Positions 1 to 6,428 of a stretch of 11,091 nucleotides of DNA are shown here, piece by piece. The notes beneath the pieces are model-generated. The model ran no database searches and was not told where the DNA came from. It was given only the letters and a program-made list of their open reading frames with translations. The stretch lies in assembly GCA_048497495.1 (NCBI GenBank), contig JAFHCF010000054.1, positions 1-11,091 of the forward strand, in the 5' to 3' direction. Positions within the stretch are counted from its first letter, which is position 1. Each line of letters begins with the position of its first letter. Origin of the DNA: JAFHCF01 sp048497495. GTDB taxonomy: Bacteria; Pseudomonadota; Alphaproteobacteria; Rhizobiales; Ancalomicrobiaceae. The position numbers were made by a program, and so were the translations under genes.

Positions 1-65
1 GTGGTGGCCGGCGACCGCCGGCCGGCGGACCTGGAAGTGATGGCCGGCGGCGCCGGCCGGCCGGG
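1..65. repeat. GC-rich inverted repeats at the left edge
   Basis: This short gene-free edge carries two inverted repeats. One is a perfect 14-bp palindrome, CCGCCGGCCGGCGG, at 15-28. The other is a hairpin with 7-bp arms GGCCGGC (42-48) and GCCGGCC (52-58) around a 3-base loop. The second begins only a few bases past the stop of the minus-strand gene at 66-425, so it could act as its transcription end. There is no T-run after it, and such repeats are easily found by chance in GC-rich DNA. The function is inferred and weakly supported. Confidence 0.3.
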
Positions 66-425
66 TCACTTGGTGTTGGCGGCCAGAAGGGCGCGGTAGC
101 TGCGGGCCCAGTCGCCGTTTTCGGCGCAGACCTTGTCCCAGCCCTCGGCCTCGAGGGCCGCATCGACGCCGCGGTAGAACTCGTCGGAGCCGTCCTCGTC
201 GAGGCCGACCTCCGCCAGCGCCCGGTTCATCGCCTTGCCGAGGGCGTCGGCCTGGCGCGGGGCGAGAGGGAAGCCGCACATCTCGGCGGAAAGGGCGATG
301 CGGTAGAGGGTGCGCAGCGTCTCCTCGGCGCCCTCGGCGGCCAAGGCCGGGCGCGGCGCGACGAGCAAGACCGCGGCGAGGGCCGCGAGGCCGAAGAGGC
401 CGCGAGCGAGAAGACCGGCGCGCAT
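66..425 (-). CDS. small exported protein of unknown function with two cysteines
   Basis: I do not recognise this 119-residue protein. The N-terminus is a clear Sec signal peptide: a basic start (MRAGLLARG), a hydrophobic run at about 10-22, and a likely cleavage site after the ALA motif near residue 29. The mature part of about 90 residues is acidic, mostly helix-forming, and has exactly two cysteines (C50 and C100), which could form a disulfide in the periplasm. The signal peptide fixes the reading frame and the ATG at 425. The ribosome binding site is weak (GGACGGAC a few bases upstream). The gene follows nasS on the same strand after a gap of 185 bases, so it probably has its own promoter and need not be related to nitrate sensing. 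It resembles short secreted alphaproteobacterial proteins without known function, and I assign none. Confidence is good that it is a real gene, low for any role. Confidence 0.72.
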   Translation of the reverse strand: MRAGLLARGLFGLAALAAVLLVAPRPALAAEGAEETLRTLYRIALSAEMCGFPLAPRQADALGKAMNRALAEVGLDEDGSDEFYRGVDAALEAEGWDKVCAENGDWARSYRALLAANTK

Positions 426-610
426 CGAAGGGTCCGTCCGAAATCGAATTGATGTCTGGGCAGCGAATCGCGTCGCGACCTTGCGTCACGTCACGCGTCG
501 CGACGGTGTTAGTGGTCGGCGCCGCGCCGCGCCAGCGTCGAAATCGCGGCGGGACCGCGAGACGACGGCAGTGTTGCCGTTCGGCCATAGGGGGCGCGCG
601 GCCCGCCGGT

Positions 611-1924
611 TCAATCGGCGATCGAACCGCCGCCGGCGGCGGCGCGGCCGGAGATCGAACCACCGCCGGCGGCGACACGGCCGGCGATCCAGGCGGCCGG
701 GTCGGCGGCGTCGAAACGGGCGCCGTCGAAGGGGACGACGAAGCCGGTGTCGACCGTCGCGGGCGTCTCATCCGGGGCTCGGTCGAAGATCTCGGGGGCC
801 AGCGCCCGGTCGAAGACCTCGGGGGCGAAGGCCCGGCGCGCCGCCGTCAGCGCCGCCTCGGTATCGCGGGTCTGGCCCCACCAGACCATCTGGGCGGCGA
901 GCCACAGGCCGTCGGCGACGCGCGGTCGGTTGATCGAGCCGCTCGGGGTGGCGCCGTGAAAGCCGATGAAGCCGGGGACCAGGGTCGGCGCGGCGTCGCG
1001 CTCGGGCAGCAGCCGTCCGGTCAGGGTTCGCAGGACGACCGACGCCTCGACGCCGACGATCTCGGGACGGGCGAGGAGGCGGGCGAGTTCCTCGTGGTTC
1101 TCCGGCGTCTCGCACCAGGCGCAGGCGCGCTCGAGGGCGCGGATCAGGCCGTGGACGGTCTCGGGGCGGCGCTCGATCAGGGTCTCGCGCAGGCCCAACA
1201 CCTTTTCCGGCGCCATCGGCCAGATGGCATGGGTGGTGACGGCGATGCGACCGACCCCGGCGTCGACCGCGAGCCCGGGCCAGGGGGCGCCGACGCAGGC
1301 GCCGTCGACGACGCCGGCGGCCATGGCGTCGACCATGTAGGGCGGCGGCACGACGACGAGGCGGACGTCGCGATCCGGGTCGACGCCGGCGGCGGCGAGC
1401 CAATAGCGGATCTGGTAGTTGTGGCAGCTGAAGGGGTGGACGATCGCCAGCGTCAGCGGCTCGCGCCCCGCGGCGGCGCGCGCGGCGACGACGCCGGCGA
1501 GCGCCCGGCCGCTCGCCGCCGGGTCGTCGAAGCGGCCCCAGGCGCCCTCCCCGGCCTCGCGGTGGAGCGCCAGGGTGAGGGCGATCGAATTGCCGCCGTG
1601 GTTCATGACGAAGGGGGCGACCACCGGGGAGACCAGATGGCCGAGACCGAGGCGGGCGGCGATCGCCATCGGCGCCAGCATGTGGGCGGCGTCGAAATGG
1701 CCGAGCACCACCCGGTCGCGGATGTTGGCCCAGGAGGCCTCGCGCACCAGATCGAGCTCGAGGCCCTCGTCCCTCGCGAAGCCCTTGTCGCGGGCGACCA
1801 CCAGGGGGGCGCAGTCGACCAGCGGGATGAAGCCGACGCGCAGCCGCTCGCCCCCTCCCCCGAGGGTCGACGGCCGGATCAGATCGGTTGCGGTTCGCGA
1901 CATCATCGGCGGGTTCCGTCTCAT
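611..1924 (-). CDS. nasS: NasS-type nitrate/nitrite sensor protein (NrtA/CmpA family)
   Basis: This 437-residue protein belongs to the periplasmic-binding-protein-like NrtA/CmpA/NasS family. It opens with a substrate-binding fold start (RVGFIPLVDCAPLVVARDKG, about 29-48) and continues through family-typical stretches such as FDAAHMLAPMAIA (77-89), HPFSCHNYQIRYWL (163-176) and GAPWPG (212-217). It has no signal peptide, twin-arginine motif or lipobox, which separates a cytoplasmic sensor from the transporter component NrtA. In characterised systems (Paracoccus, Azotobacter, Bradyrhizobium) NasS binds NasT and blocks antitermination until nitrate or nitrite binds. The start codon overlaps the nasT stop as ATGA (1921-1924), so translation is coupled; internal methionines at 7 and 8 are alternatives. 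The C-terminus is unusual. It contains a 9-residue tandem duplication (367-384) and an 11-residue tandem duplication (about 415-436) that extends past the usual end of the family near residue 416. No nas structural genes lie nearby. Confidence 0.88.
   Translation of the reverse strand: MRRNPPMMSRTATDLIRPSTLGGGGERLRVGFIPLVDCAPLVVARDKGFARDEGLELDLVREASWANIRDRVVLGHFDAAHMLAPMAIAARLGLGHLVSPVVAPFVMNHGGNSIALTLALHREAGEGAWGRFDDPAASGRALAGVVAARAAAGREPLTLAIVHPFSCHNYQIRYWLAAAGVDPDRDVRLVVVPPPYMVDAMAAGVVDGACVGAPWPGLAVDAGVGRIAVTTHAIWPMAPEKVLGLRETLIERRPETVHGLIRALERACAWCETPENHEELARLLARPEIVGVEASVVLRTLTGRLLPERDAAPTLVPGFIGFHGATPSGSINRPRVADGLWLAAQMVWWGQTRDTEAALTAARRAFAPEVFDRALAPEIFDRAPDETPATVDTGFVVPFDGARFDAADPAAWIAGRVAAGGGSISGRAAAGGGSIAD
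620..685. repeat. 33-bp tandem duplication in the 3' end of nasS
   Basis: Two adjacent 33-bp units (620-652 and 653-685) are identical at 29 of 33 positions by direct reading. The unit length is a multiple of three, so it encodes an in-frame 11-residue repeat of the form GRxAAGGGSI plus one residue at the extreme C-terminus of NasS. The units are nearly intact, which suggests a fairly recent duplication. The Gly/Ala-rich content suggests a flexible tail. Confidence 0.85.
781..834. repeat. 27-bp tandem duplication within nasS
   Basis: Two adjacent 27-bp units (781-807 and 808-834) match at 23 of 27 positions. On the minus strand they encode the 9-residue units APEVFDRAL and APEIFDRAP (residues 367-384). 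In relatives, I believe this region is a single helix just before the C-terminal segment, so here the helix appears to have been duplicated. Confidence 0.85.
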
Positions 1925-2541
1925 CCCAACAGTTGCGCCGCGGTGACCACCGACTGGGCGATCTCCGACAGCTTCTTCTTCTCGTTCATCGCGGTCTTGC
2001 GCAGGAGGGCATAGGCCTCCTCCTCCGAGACGCCGCGCGACTTCATCAGAATGCCCTTGGCGCGCTCGATCAACTTGCGTTCGGCGAGGTCGTTGCGCGC
2101 CTGATCGAGTTCGCGCGACAGGCGGTCGAAGGCGTTGAAGCGCGACACGGTCATGTCGAGGATCGGCTTGATCCGTTCCTTGCGCAGACCGTCGACGATA
2201 TAGGCGGAGACGCCGGCATCGACCGAGGCCTCGATCATCGCGGTGTCGGACTGATCGACGAACATGGCGACCGGCCGCTTCACCAGCCGCGACACCTGGA
2301 ACATCTGCTCGAGCACGTCGCGGGAGGGGTCGGCGAGGTCGATGAGGATGACGTCGGGGTCGATCTGCCAGACGCGGCGCAGCAGTTCGTGGGTGGTGTC
2401 GAGGCGCACCACGTCGGTGAATCCGGCCTCGCGCAGGCCATCCTCCAGGATGGCGCTGCGGACCGGATTCTCGTCGATCACCAGAATGGTGAGGTTCGTG
2501 TCGACCAAGCGCCTCGGGACCTCTCGTCGTGTCGCCCGCAT
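1921..2541 (-). CDS. nasT: NasT-type ANTAR-domain antitermination regulator
   Basis: From the chosen ATG this is 206 residues in two domains. The N-terminal half is a response-regulator receiver fold with the acidic pair in ILVIDENP (D23, E24) and an aspartate at the usual phosphorylation position (D68 in ILIDLADPSRD). A helical linker leads to a C-terminal ANTAR domain (about 154-202, with RAKGILMKSRGVSEEEAYALLRK read in two overlapping parts). ANTAR domains bind paired hairpins in mRNA leaders. In the NasT-NasS system, NasT lets transcription read through leader terminators of nitrate assimilation genes and is controlled by NasS binding rather than by a kinase. It overlaps nasS by 4 bases. 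The start is uncertain. AAGG sits five bases before the ATG at 2541. An ATG at 2544, a TTG at 2508 (closer to the usual family N-terminus) and a TTG at 2583 are alternatives. Confidence 0.9.
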   Translation of the reverse strand: MRATRREVPRRLVDTNLTILVIDENPVRSAILEDGLREAGFTDVVRLDTTHELLRRVWQIDPDVILIDLADPSRDVLEQMFQVSRLVKRPVAMFVDQSDTAMIEASVDAGVSAYIVDGLRKERIKPILDMTVSRFNAFDRLSRELDQARNDLAERKLIERAKGILMKSRGVSEEEAYALLRKTAMNEKKKLSEIAQSVVTAAQLLG

Positions 2542-2591
2542 CATCGCCTTCGCCAAGAGACCCGGCAAGTCTTTCTGCCGCAACGCAAAAA

Positions 2592-2615
2592 GTCGCGGGG
2601 TTGAATGTCCGCGAC
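2592..2615. repeat. inverted repeat in the divergent nasT / CDF spacer
   Basis: Arms GTCGCGG (2592-2598) and CCGCGAC (2609-2615) flank a 10-base centre between the divergent nasT and metal exporter genes. It could be an operator or a leader hairpin for the exporter. It spans an in-frame ATG at 2605, which argues against that codon as the exporter start. Function is inferred only. Confidence 0.35.
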
Positions 2616-2658
2616 GGAACCTCTATCTGCGAACATCTACTTGAAAGGACGAGAGAAA

Positions 2659-4089
2659 ATGTCCGGAACCGCCTCTGCTACGCATTCCGAACAGAAGGCT
2701 GCGGCGGCCCTCGGCTCGATCGTCGCGAGCACTCTCCTCACCATCGCCAAGTTCGCCGCGGCGCTCTTCACCGGGTCCCTCGGCCTGCTGTCGGAGGCGA
2801 TCCACGGCCTGCTCGACGTCGGCGCGACGGTGATGACCTATTTCGCCGTCAGGATCGCCGACCGGCCGGCCGACGAGGAACACCACTACGGCCACGCCAA
2901 GGTGGAGAGCGTCGCCGCCCTCGCCGAGACCGGCCTGCTCTTCGTCGCCTCCGGCTGGATCATCTCGGAGGCGGTCCAGCGCCTCAGGGGCCACGGCGGC
3001 GAGGTCGAGGTCGGGTTCGTCGCCATCGGCGTCGTGGTGGTGTCGATCGTCGTCGACTTCTTCCGCGCCCGCAATCTGCAGAAGGTGGCGGAGGCGACCA
3101 ACAGCCAGGCGCTGGAGGCCGACGCCCTGCACTTCTCCTCCGACATGTGGTCGTCCGCCGTGGTGCTGGTCGGCCTCGGCTTCGTCATGGCGGGTTTTCC
3201 GCTCGGCGACTCGATCGCCGCGATCGGGGTGTCCGGCTTCGTCTGTCTCGCCGGCTGGCGGCTCGGCAAGCGCACCATCGATTCGCTGATGGACGCGGCG
3301 CCGGAGGGCGTGGCGGAGCGGCTTTCCGACGTCGTCGACCGGGTTCCGGGCGTGGTGATGATCGAACGGGTGCGCGCTCGTCCGTCCGGGGCGCTGGTCT
3401 TCGTCGATCTCGACATCGCCGTCAGCCGGACGCGGTCGTTCGAGGAACTGGCGGCAATCAAGGCGGCGGTCGTCGCGGCGCTGAAGCTCGAGATGCCCGA
3501 GGTCGAGACCTCGGTGATCGCTCATCCGCGCGCCCTCGACGACGAGACGGTGCACGAGCGGATCATGGTGATCGCCCGCAACCGGGCGCTGGCCATCCAT
3601 CACCTGACCGTCCAGACGCTTTCGGGCGAGCGCATGTCGGTGTCCTTCGATCTCGAGGTCGACGGGCGCATGGCGCTGGCGCAAGCCCACGAGATCGCCT
3701 CGGCGCTGGAGACGGCGATCGCCGAGGAACTCGGCCCCGGGGTCGAGGTCGAGACCCACATCGAGCCGATCACCATCGACCGGCTCGCCGGCTTCGACGC
3801 CGATCCCGCCTCGGTCGCCGCGATCGCACGCGAACTGGCGTCGGCGGCGGCGCGCGGCGGCATCGTCGGCGAGGTCCACGACGTGCGGGTCCGGGCGACC
3901 GACGAGGGCATCATCGTCAACTTCCACTGCCGCGCCGATCCGAGGATCTCGATCAGCGACCTGCACGCGGCGATCGACGACGTCGAGCGGGCGGTGCGGG
4001 CGACCCATCTGGCCGTGCGCCGGGTGATCGGCCACGGCGAACCCTTCGGCGAGGACGCCGCCGCCACGGCGAAGAGTGTCGCCGACTGA
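2659..4089 (+). CDS. cation diffusion facilitator (CDF) metal efflux transporter with long C-terminal tail
   Basis: This 476-residue protein is a proton-coupled divalent metal exporter of the inner membrane. The N-terminal CDF domain (about 15-210) shows six likely membrane segments. Metal-site pairs are HxxxD in segment 2 (H49, D53) and HxxxD in segment 5 (H158, D162), plus the conserved HHYGHAKVE loop (75-83). An HD/HD site fits zinc-type CDFs, but the substrate cannot be settled from sequence. Most CDFs are about 300 residues with one cytoplasmic dimerisation domain. Here about 265 residues follow, which look like three related modules (about 215-290, 295-371 and 384-462), each an alternating strand/helix unit ending near a His-Pro or Glu-Pro. 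An ATG at 2605 is in frame, but the ATG at 2659 has a good AAAGGA ribosome binding site and begins just before the first membrane segment. The gene is divergent from nasT and stands alone. Confidence 0.9.
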   Translation: MSGTASATHSEQKAAAALGSIVASTLLTIAKFAAALFTGSLGLLSEAIHGLLDVGATVMTYFAVRIADRPADEEHHYGHAKVESVAALAETGLLFVASGWIISEAVQRLRGHGGEVEVGFVAIGVVVVSIVVDFFRARNLQKVAEATNSQALEADALHFSSDMWSSAVVLVGLGFVMAGFPLGDSIAAIGVSGFVCLAGWRLGKRTIDSLMDAAPEGVAERLSDVVDRVPGVVMIERVRARPSGALVFVDLDIAVSRTRSFEELAAIKAAVVAALKLEMPEVETSVIAHPRALDDETVHERIMVIARNRALAIHHLTVQTLSGERMSVSFDLEVDGRMALAQAHEIASALETAIAEELGPGVEVETHIEPITIDRLAGFDADPASVAAIARELASAAARGGIVGEVHDVRVRATDEGIIVNFHCRADPRISISDLHAAIDDVERAVRATHLAVRRVIGHGEPFGEDAAATAKSVAD

Positions 4090-4091
4090 GC

Positions 4092-4109
4092 ACCGCCTCC
4101 CCCGGCGGT
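4092..4109 (+). terminator. possible terminator hairpin after the CDF gene
   Basis: Arms ACCGCC (4092-4097) and GGCGGT (4104-4109) with a 6-base loop begin three bases after the exporter stop codon. The position fits transcription termination, but the stem is short and no T-run follows, so the call is tentative. Confidence 0.35.
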
Positions 4110-4504
4110 CTCGGACCGGGGCGACCCGTCGGTGGTCCGGCGCGCGGCGGCGAGGCCTCGAGGCGCGCGGGTATCGCGGATCCGTCGCGTCTCTCTCCCG
4201 AAACCGATCGACAACGCGCCGAGAGCCCGCGACCGAACTCACCGTCACCGACTTCGCGCCCGAGACCTCCCCCTTTCGGGGTCGAATACGGTCTCGGCCT
4301 GCCGACCCAAGGGAAGCGTTTCCCGAGCGCCATCGGCAGAAGGCACCGCGTTCGAACGAGTACTCTCCCCCGAATTTGCGATATACTCCAAAATTCACGT
4401 GTTCAACCAAATGTAGTGTCAATCCTCAGACCACACTCTCGGTCCGAGCTACGATCCCGCCTCACGTATTGCGGGAATTACCTATAGAATTTCAGTGCCG
4501 AGAG

Positions 4505-4525
4505 AAACGATAAACCCAAACGATA
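4505..4525 (+). repeat. direct repeat AAACGATA, 13-bp spacing
   Basis: The octamer AAACGATA occurs at 4505-4512 and again at 4518-4525, 13 bases apart, in the AT-rich region before the chemoreceptor. Two close copies suggest a tandem binding site for a regulator, but chance in AT-rich DNA is possible. Confidence 0.4.
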
Positions 4526-4533
4526 GAGATTTA

Positions 4534-4550
4534 TTACCTCATTCTTAACC
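4534..4550 (+). promoter_or_regulatory. CtrA-like site TTAC-N7-TTAACC
   Basis: TTAC (4534-4537), a 7-base spacer and TTAACC (4545-4550) differ by one base from the alphaproteobacterial CtrA consensus TTAA-N7-TTAA(C). CtrA is the cell-cycle and motility regulator that controls many flagellar and chemotaxis genes, which fits the gene downstream. One near-match is weak evidence. Confidence 0.3.
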
Positions 4551-4681
4551 TAACGCCGCGAAGATCGACGCGGGCGGAAGGCCGCTCGCCGCGTCGGATG
4601 GACGGCGAGAGACCGAGAGGATTCCGAAAACCAGTCGGTCGGCGCTCGATGCGAGCGACGCCCTGTTCCGGGGACGAGCAC

Positions 4682-6361
4682 ATGACGAAGACTCTTCGAG
4701 GAATTTCGTTCCGCCTCTTTCTGGTCGCGGCCCTGTCGGTCGTCGGCATCTTCGCCATCGGCGTGATCGGCCTGTGGTCGCTGCGGTCCAGCCTCTACGA
4801 GAACAAGACAGGCGAATTGCGCCGGCTCGTCGAGATGGCGGTGAGCACGACCGAGGCGGCGCATGCGCGCGCCGTCAAGGGCGAGATCTCGATGGAGGAA
4901 GCCCAGAAGATCGCCGGCGAGGAGATGGGCCGCCTGCGCTATGACGGCGACAACTACATCTTCGTGCAGACGTTCGACGGGCGGATGGTCTTCCATCCCA
5001 ATCCGAAGATGAAGAACGCCGACGTCAAGGACCTGAAGGACGCCGACGGCGTCTATCTCGTGCGCGAAATGAACGCGGTGGCGCACAAGAACGGCCAGGG
5101 CCAGGTCGCCTACATGTGGCCGAAGCCGGGCGCCAGCGCCCAGACCCCGAAGATCTCCTACGTCATCGCCTACAAGCCCTGGGGTTGGGTGATCGGTTCG
5201 GGCATGTGGGTCGACGACATCGAGGCGCAGTTCCAGGCGAGCGCGCTGTGGATGGGGGTGGCCTCGCTCGGCTTCATCGTCGCCATCGGCGCCTTCTCCG
5301 TGCTGATCGTGCGTTCGGTGACGGGGCCCTTGGCCGAGGTGCGGATCGCCATGGGGCGGCTCGAGCACGGCGAACTCGACATCCGTCTCGACGAGGCCCG
5401 CGTCGACGAGATCGGCGAGATGGCGCGCGCCGTCGCCTCGTTCCGCGCCCAGGAGCGCGAACGGCGCCGGCTCGCCACGGCGAGCGACGCCGCCAATGCC
5501 AGCAAGATCGACCGCGAACGGAAGGTCGAGGCGCTGATCGGCAATTTCCGCGCGCGGATCGGCACGCTTCTCGGCTCGGTCGGGGACGAGATGCGGCATC
5601 TCAAGGACACCGCCCAATCGTTGACCGGGATCGCCGACAGCACCGCCGCGCGCACCGGCACGGCCGCCGAGGCCTCGCAGGAGGCGTCCGCCAACGTCGA
5701 GAGCGTGGCGGTGGCGGGCGAGGAATTGATGCAGTCGGTCGAGGAGATCGGCCGCCAGGTCACCCGCACCTCGGAAGTGGTGGAACGCGCCGCCGAGGCA
5801 TCCCGCACCACCAACCAAACGGTCGCCGAACTGGCGCAGGCCGCCGGCAAGATCGGCGCCGTGGTCGGCCTCATCCGCGACATCGCCGAGCAGACCAACC
5901 TGCTCGCCCTCAACGCCACCATCGAGGCGGCGCGCGCCGGCGAGATGGGACGCGGCTTCGCCGTCGTCGCGGCGGAGGTGAAGTCGCTCGCCAACCAGAC
6001 GTCGAAGGCGACCGAGGAGATCTCCGCCCAGATCGGCGCCATCCAGGCGACCACCGGAGCCGCCGTCGAGGCGATCGGCGACATCGCCCGGACCATGGAG
6101 GACGTCGACGCCTACACCACCGCGATCGCCGGCGCGGTCGAGGAACAGGGTGCCGCGACCGCCGAGATCGCCCGCAACGTCGCGGAAGCGGCACGCGGCA
6201 CCCGGACGGTCGCCGACAACATCGCCGGCGTCTCCGGCGCCGTCGCCGAGACCTCGCAGGCCTCCGCCCGCGTCGCCGACGTCACCAGCCGCGTCGCCAC
6301 GACCGCCGAGAACCTCGAGAAGGAGGTCGACCGCTTCCTCGCCGACGTCGCCGCCGCCTGA
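4682..6361 (+). CDS. methyl-accepting chemotaxis protein with a single Cache sensor domain
   Basis: This 559-residue chemoreceptor spans the inner membrane. Membrane segment 1 lies at about 10-31. A periplasmic sensor follows at about 33-188, with sCache_2-like features (YDGDNYIFVQTFDGRMVFHP, 87-106; YKPWGWVIGSGMWVDD, 164-179). Segment 2 is at about 190-211, HAMP at about 212-265 and the signalling domain at about 300-555. The highly conserved hairpin tip is present (IAEQTNLLALNATIEAARAG, 401-420, then FAVVAAEVKSLA). sCache_2 receptors often sense small carboxylates, but the ligand here is unknown. There is no C-terminal CheR/CheB-binding pentapeptide; the protein ends FLADVAAA. An in-frame ATG at 4598 is rejected because the extra residues are basic and unlike a receptor start, while the ATG at 4682 has GGGGA seven bases upstream. 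No che genes are adjacent, so it is an orphan receptor. It has its own long upstream region and a strong terminator. Confidence 0.93.
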   Translation: MTKTLRGISFRLFLVAALSVVGIFAIGVIGLWSLRSSLYENKTGELRRLVEMAVSTTEAAHARAVKGEISMEEAQKIAGEEMGRLRYDGDNYIFVQTFDGRMVFHPNPKMKNADVKDLKDADGVYLVREMNAVAHKNGQGQVAYMWPKPGASAQTPKISYVIAYKPWGWVIGSGMWVDDIEAQFQASALWMGVASLGFIVAIGAFSVLIVRSVTGPLAEVRIAMGRLEHGELDIRLDEARVDEIGEMARAVASFRAQERERRRLATASDAANASKIDRERKVEALIGNFRARIGTLLGSVGDEMRHLKDTAQSLTGIADSTAARTGTAAEASQEASANVESVAVAGEELMQSVEEIGRQVTRTSEVVERAAEASRTTNQTVAELAQAAGKIGAVVGLIRDIAEQTNLLALNATIEAARAGEMGRGFAVVAAEVKSLANQTSKATEEISAQIGAIQATTGAAVEAIGDIARTMEDVDAYTTAIAGAVEEQGAATAEIARNVAEAARGTRTVADNIAGVSGAVAETSQASARVADVTSRVATTAENLEKEVDRFLADVAAA

Positions 6362-6379
6362 GACCCACATCCGACGACG

Positions 6380-6415
6380 AATCAGGGCCCGGAAAAACCT
6401 TTCCGGGCCCTGATT
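6380..6415. terminator. bidirectional terminator hairpin
   Basis: A perfect 16-bp stem, with left arm at 6380-6395 (AATCAGGGCCCGGAAA) and right arm at 6400-6415, closes a 4-base AACC loop. It sits between the stop of the chemoreceptor (6361) and the stop of the oppositely oriented lactonase-family gene (6429). The stem has a GC core, with A-rich bases entering and T-rich bases leaving on either strand, so it should end transcription arriving from both sides. It is the strongest hairpin I found in the window. Confidence 0.85.
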
Positions 6416-6428
6416 CCATCGCGATCCC

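Larger units (their letters stand above)
4110..4681. other. long gene-free region with an AT-rich segment upstream of the chemoreceptor
   Basis: I see no convincing gene here; the open frames have no ribosome binding site or recognisable product. The first 250 bases are GC-rich with small hairpins, for example CCCC/GGGG around 4270 and the 10-bp palindrome CGTTCGAACG at 4349-4358. From about 4370 to 4555 composition shifts abruptly to about half AT, very different from the rest of the window. This is the likely promoter and regulatory region of the chemoreceptor gene, leaving a leader of roughly 100 bases. No standard promoter pair stood out. The AT-rich block could also be a remnant of transferred DNA. 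Confidence 0.5.

Noticed and set aside
449..2014. Long plus-strand open frame opposite nasS and nasT
   Set aside because: It is Gly/Asp/Arg-rich low-complexity protein, lies opposite recognisable genes, and is the kind of open antisense frame that strong GC third-position bias produces.
4349..4358. CGTTCGAACG, resembling a tRNA T-loop
   Set aside because: No flanking T-stem, anticodon arm or acceptor pairing could be found; it is just a 10-bp palindrome.
2623..4422. 599-residue minus-strand frame opposite the CDF gene
   Set aside because: It is rich in His, Asp, Arg and Gly, has no recognisable domain, and is a mirror of the transporter codons.
2529..4487. 652-residue plus-strand frame overlapping the CDF gene
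   Set aside because: It is Arg-rich sequence in a shifted frame of a clearly recognised transporter, without homology-like motifs.
4476..4492. TTGCGG and TAGAAT as a sigma-70 promoter for the chemoreceptor
   Set aside because: The spacer between the two is about 10 bases, too short for a working promoter.
4487..4526. Possible flagellar sigma-28 promoter around TAGA and AACGATAA
   Set aside because: The match is partial, the -35 part is poor, and this sigma factor is often absent in the likely host group.
4550..6370. 606-residue minus-strand frame opposite the chemoreceptor
   Set aside because: It is an antisense shadow of a certain gene with a compositionally odd product.
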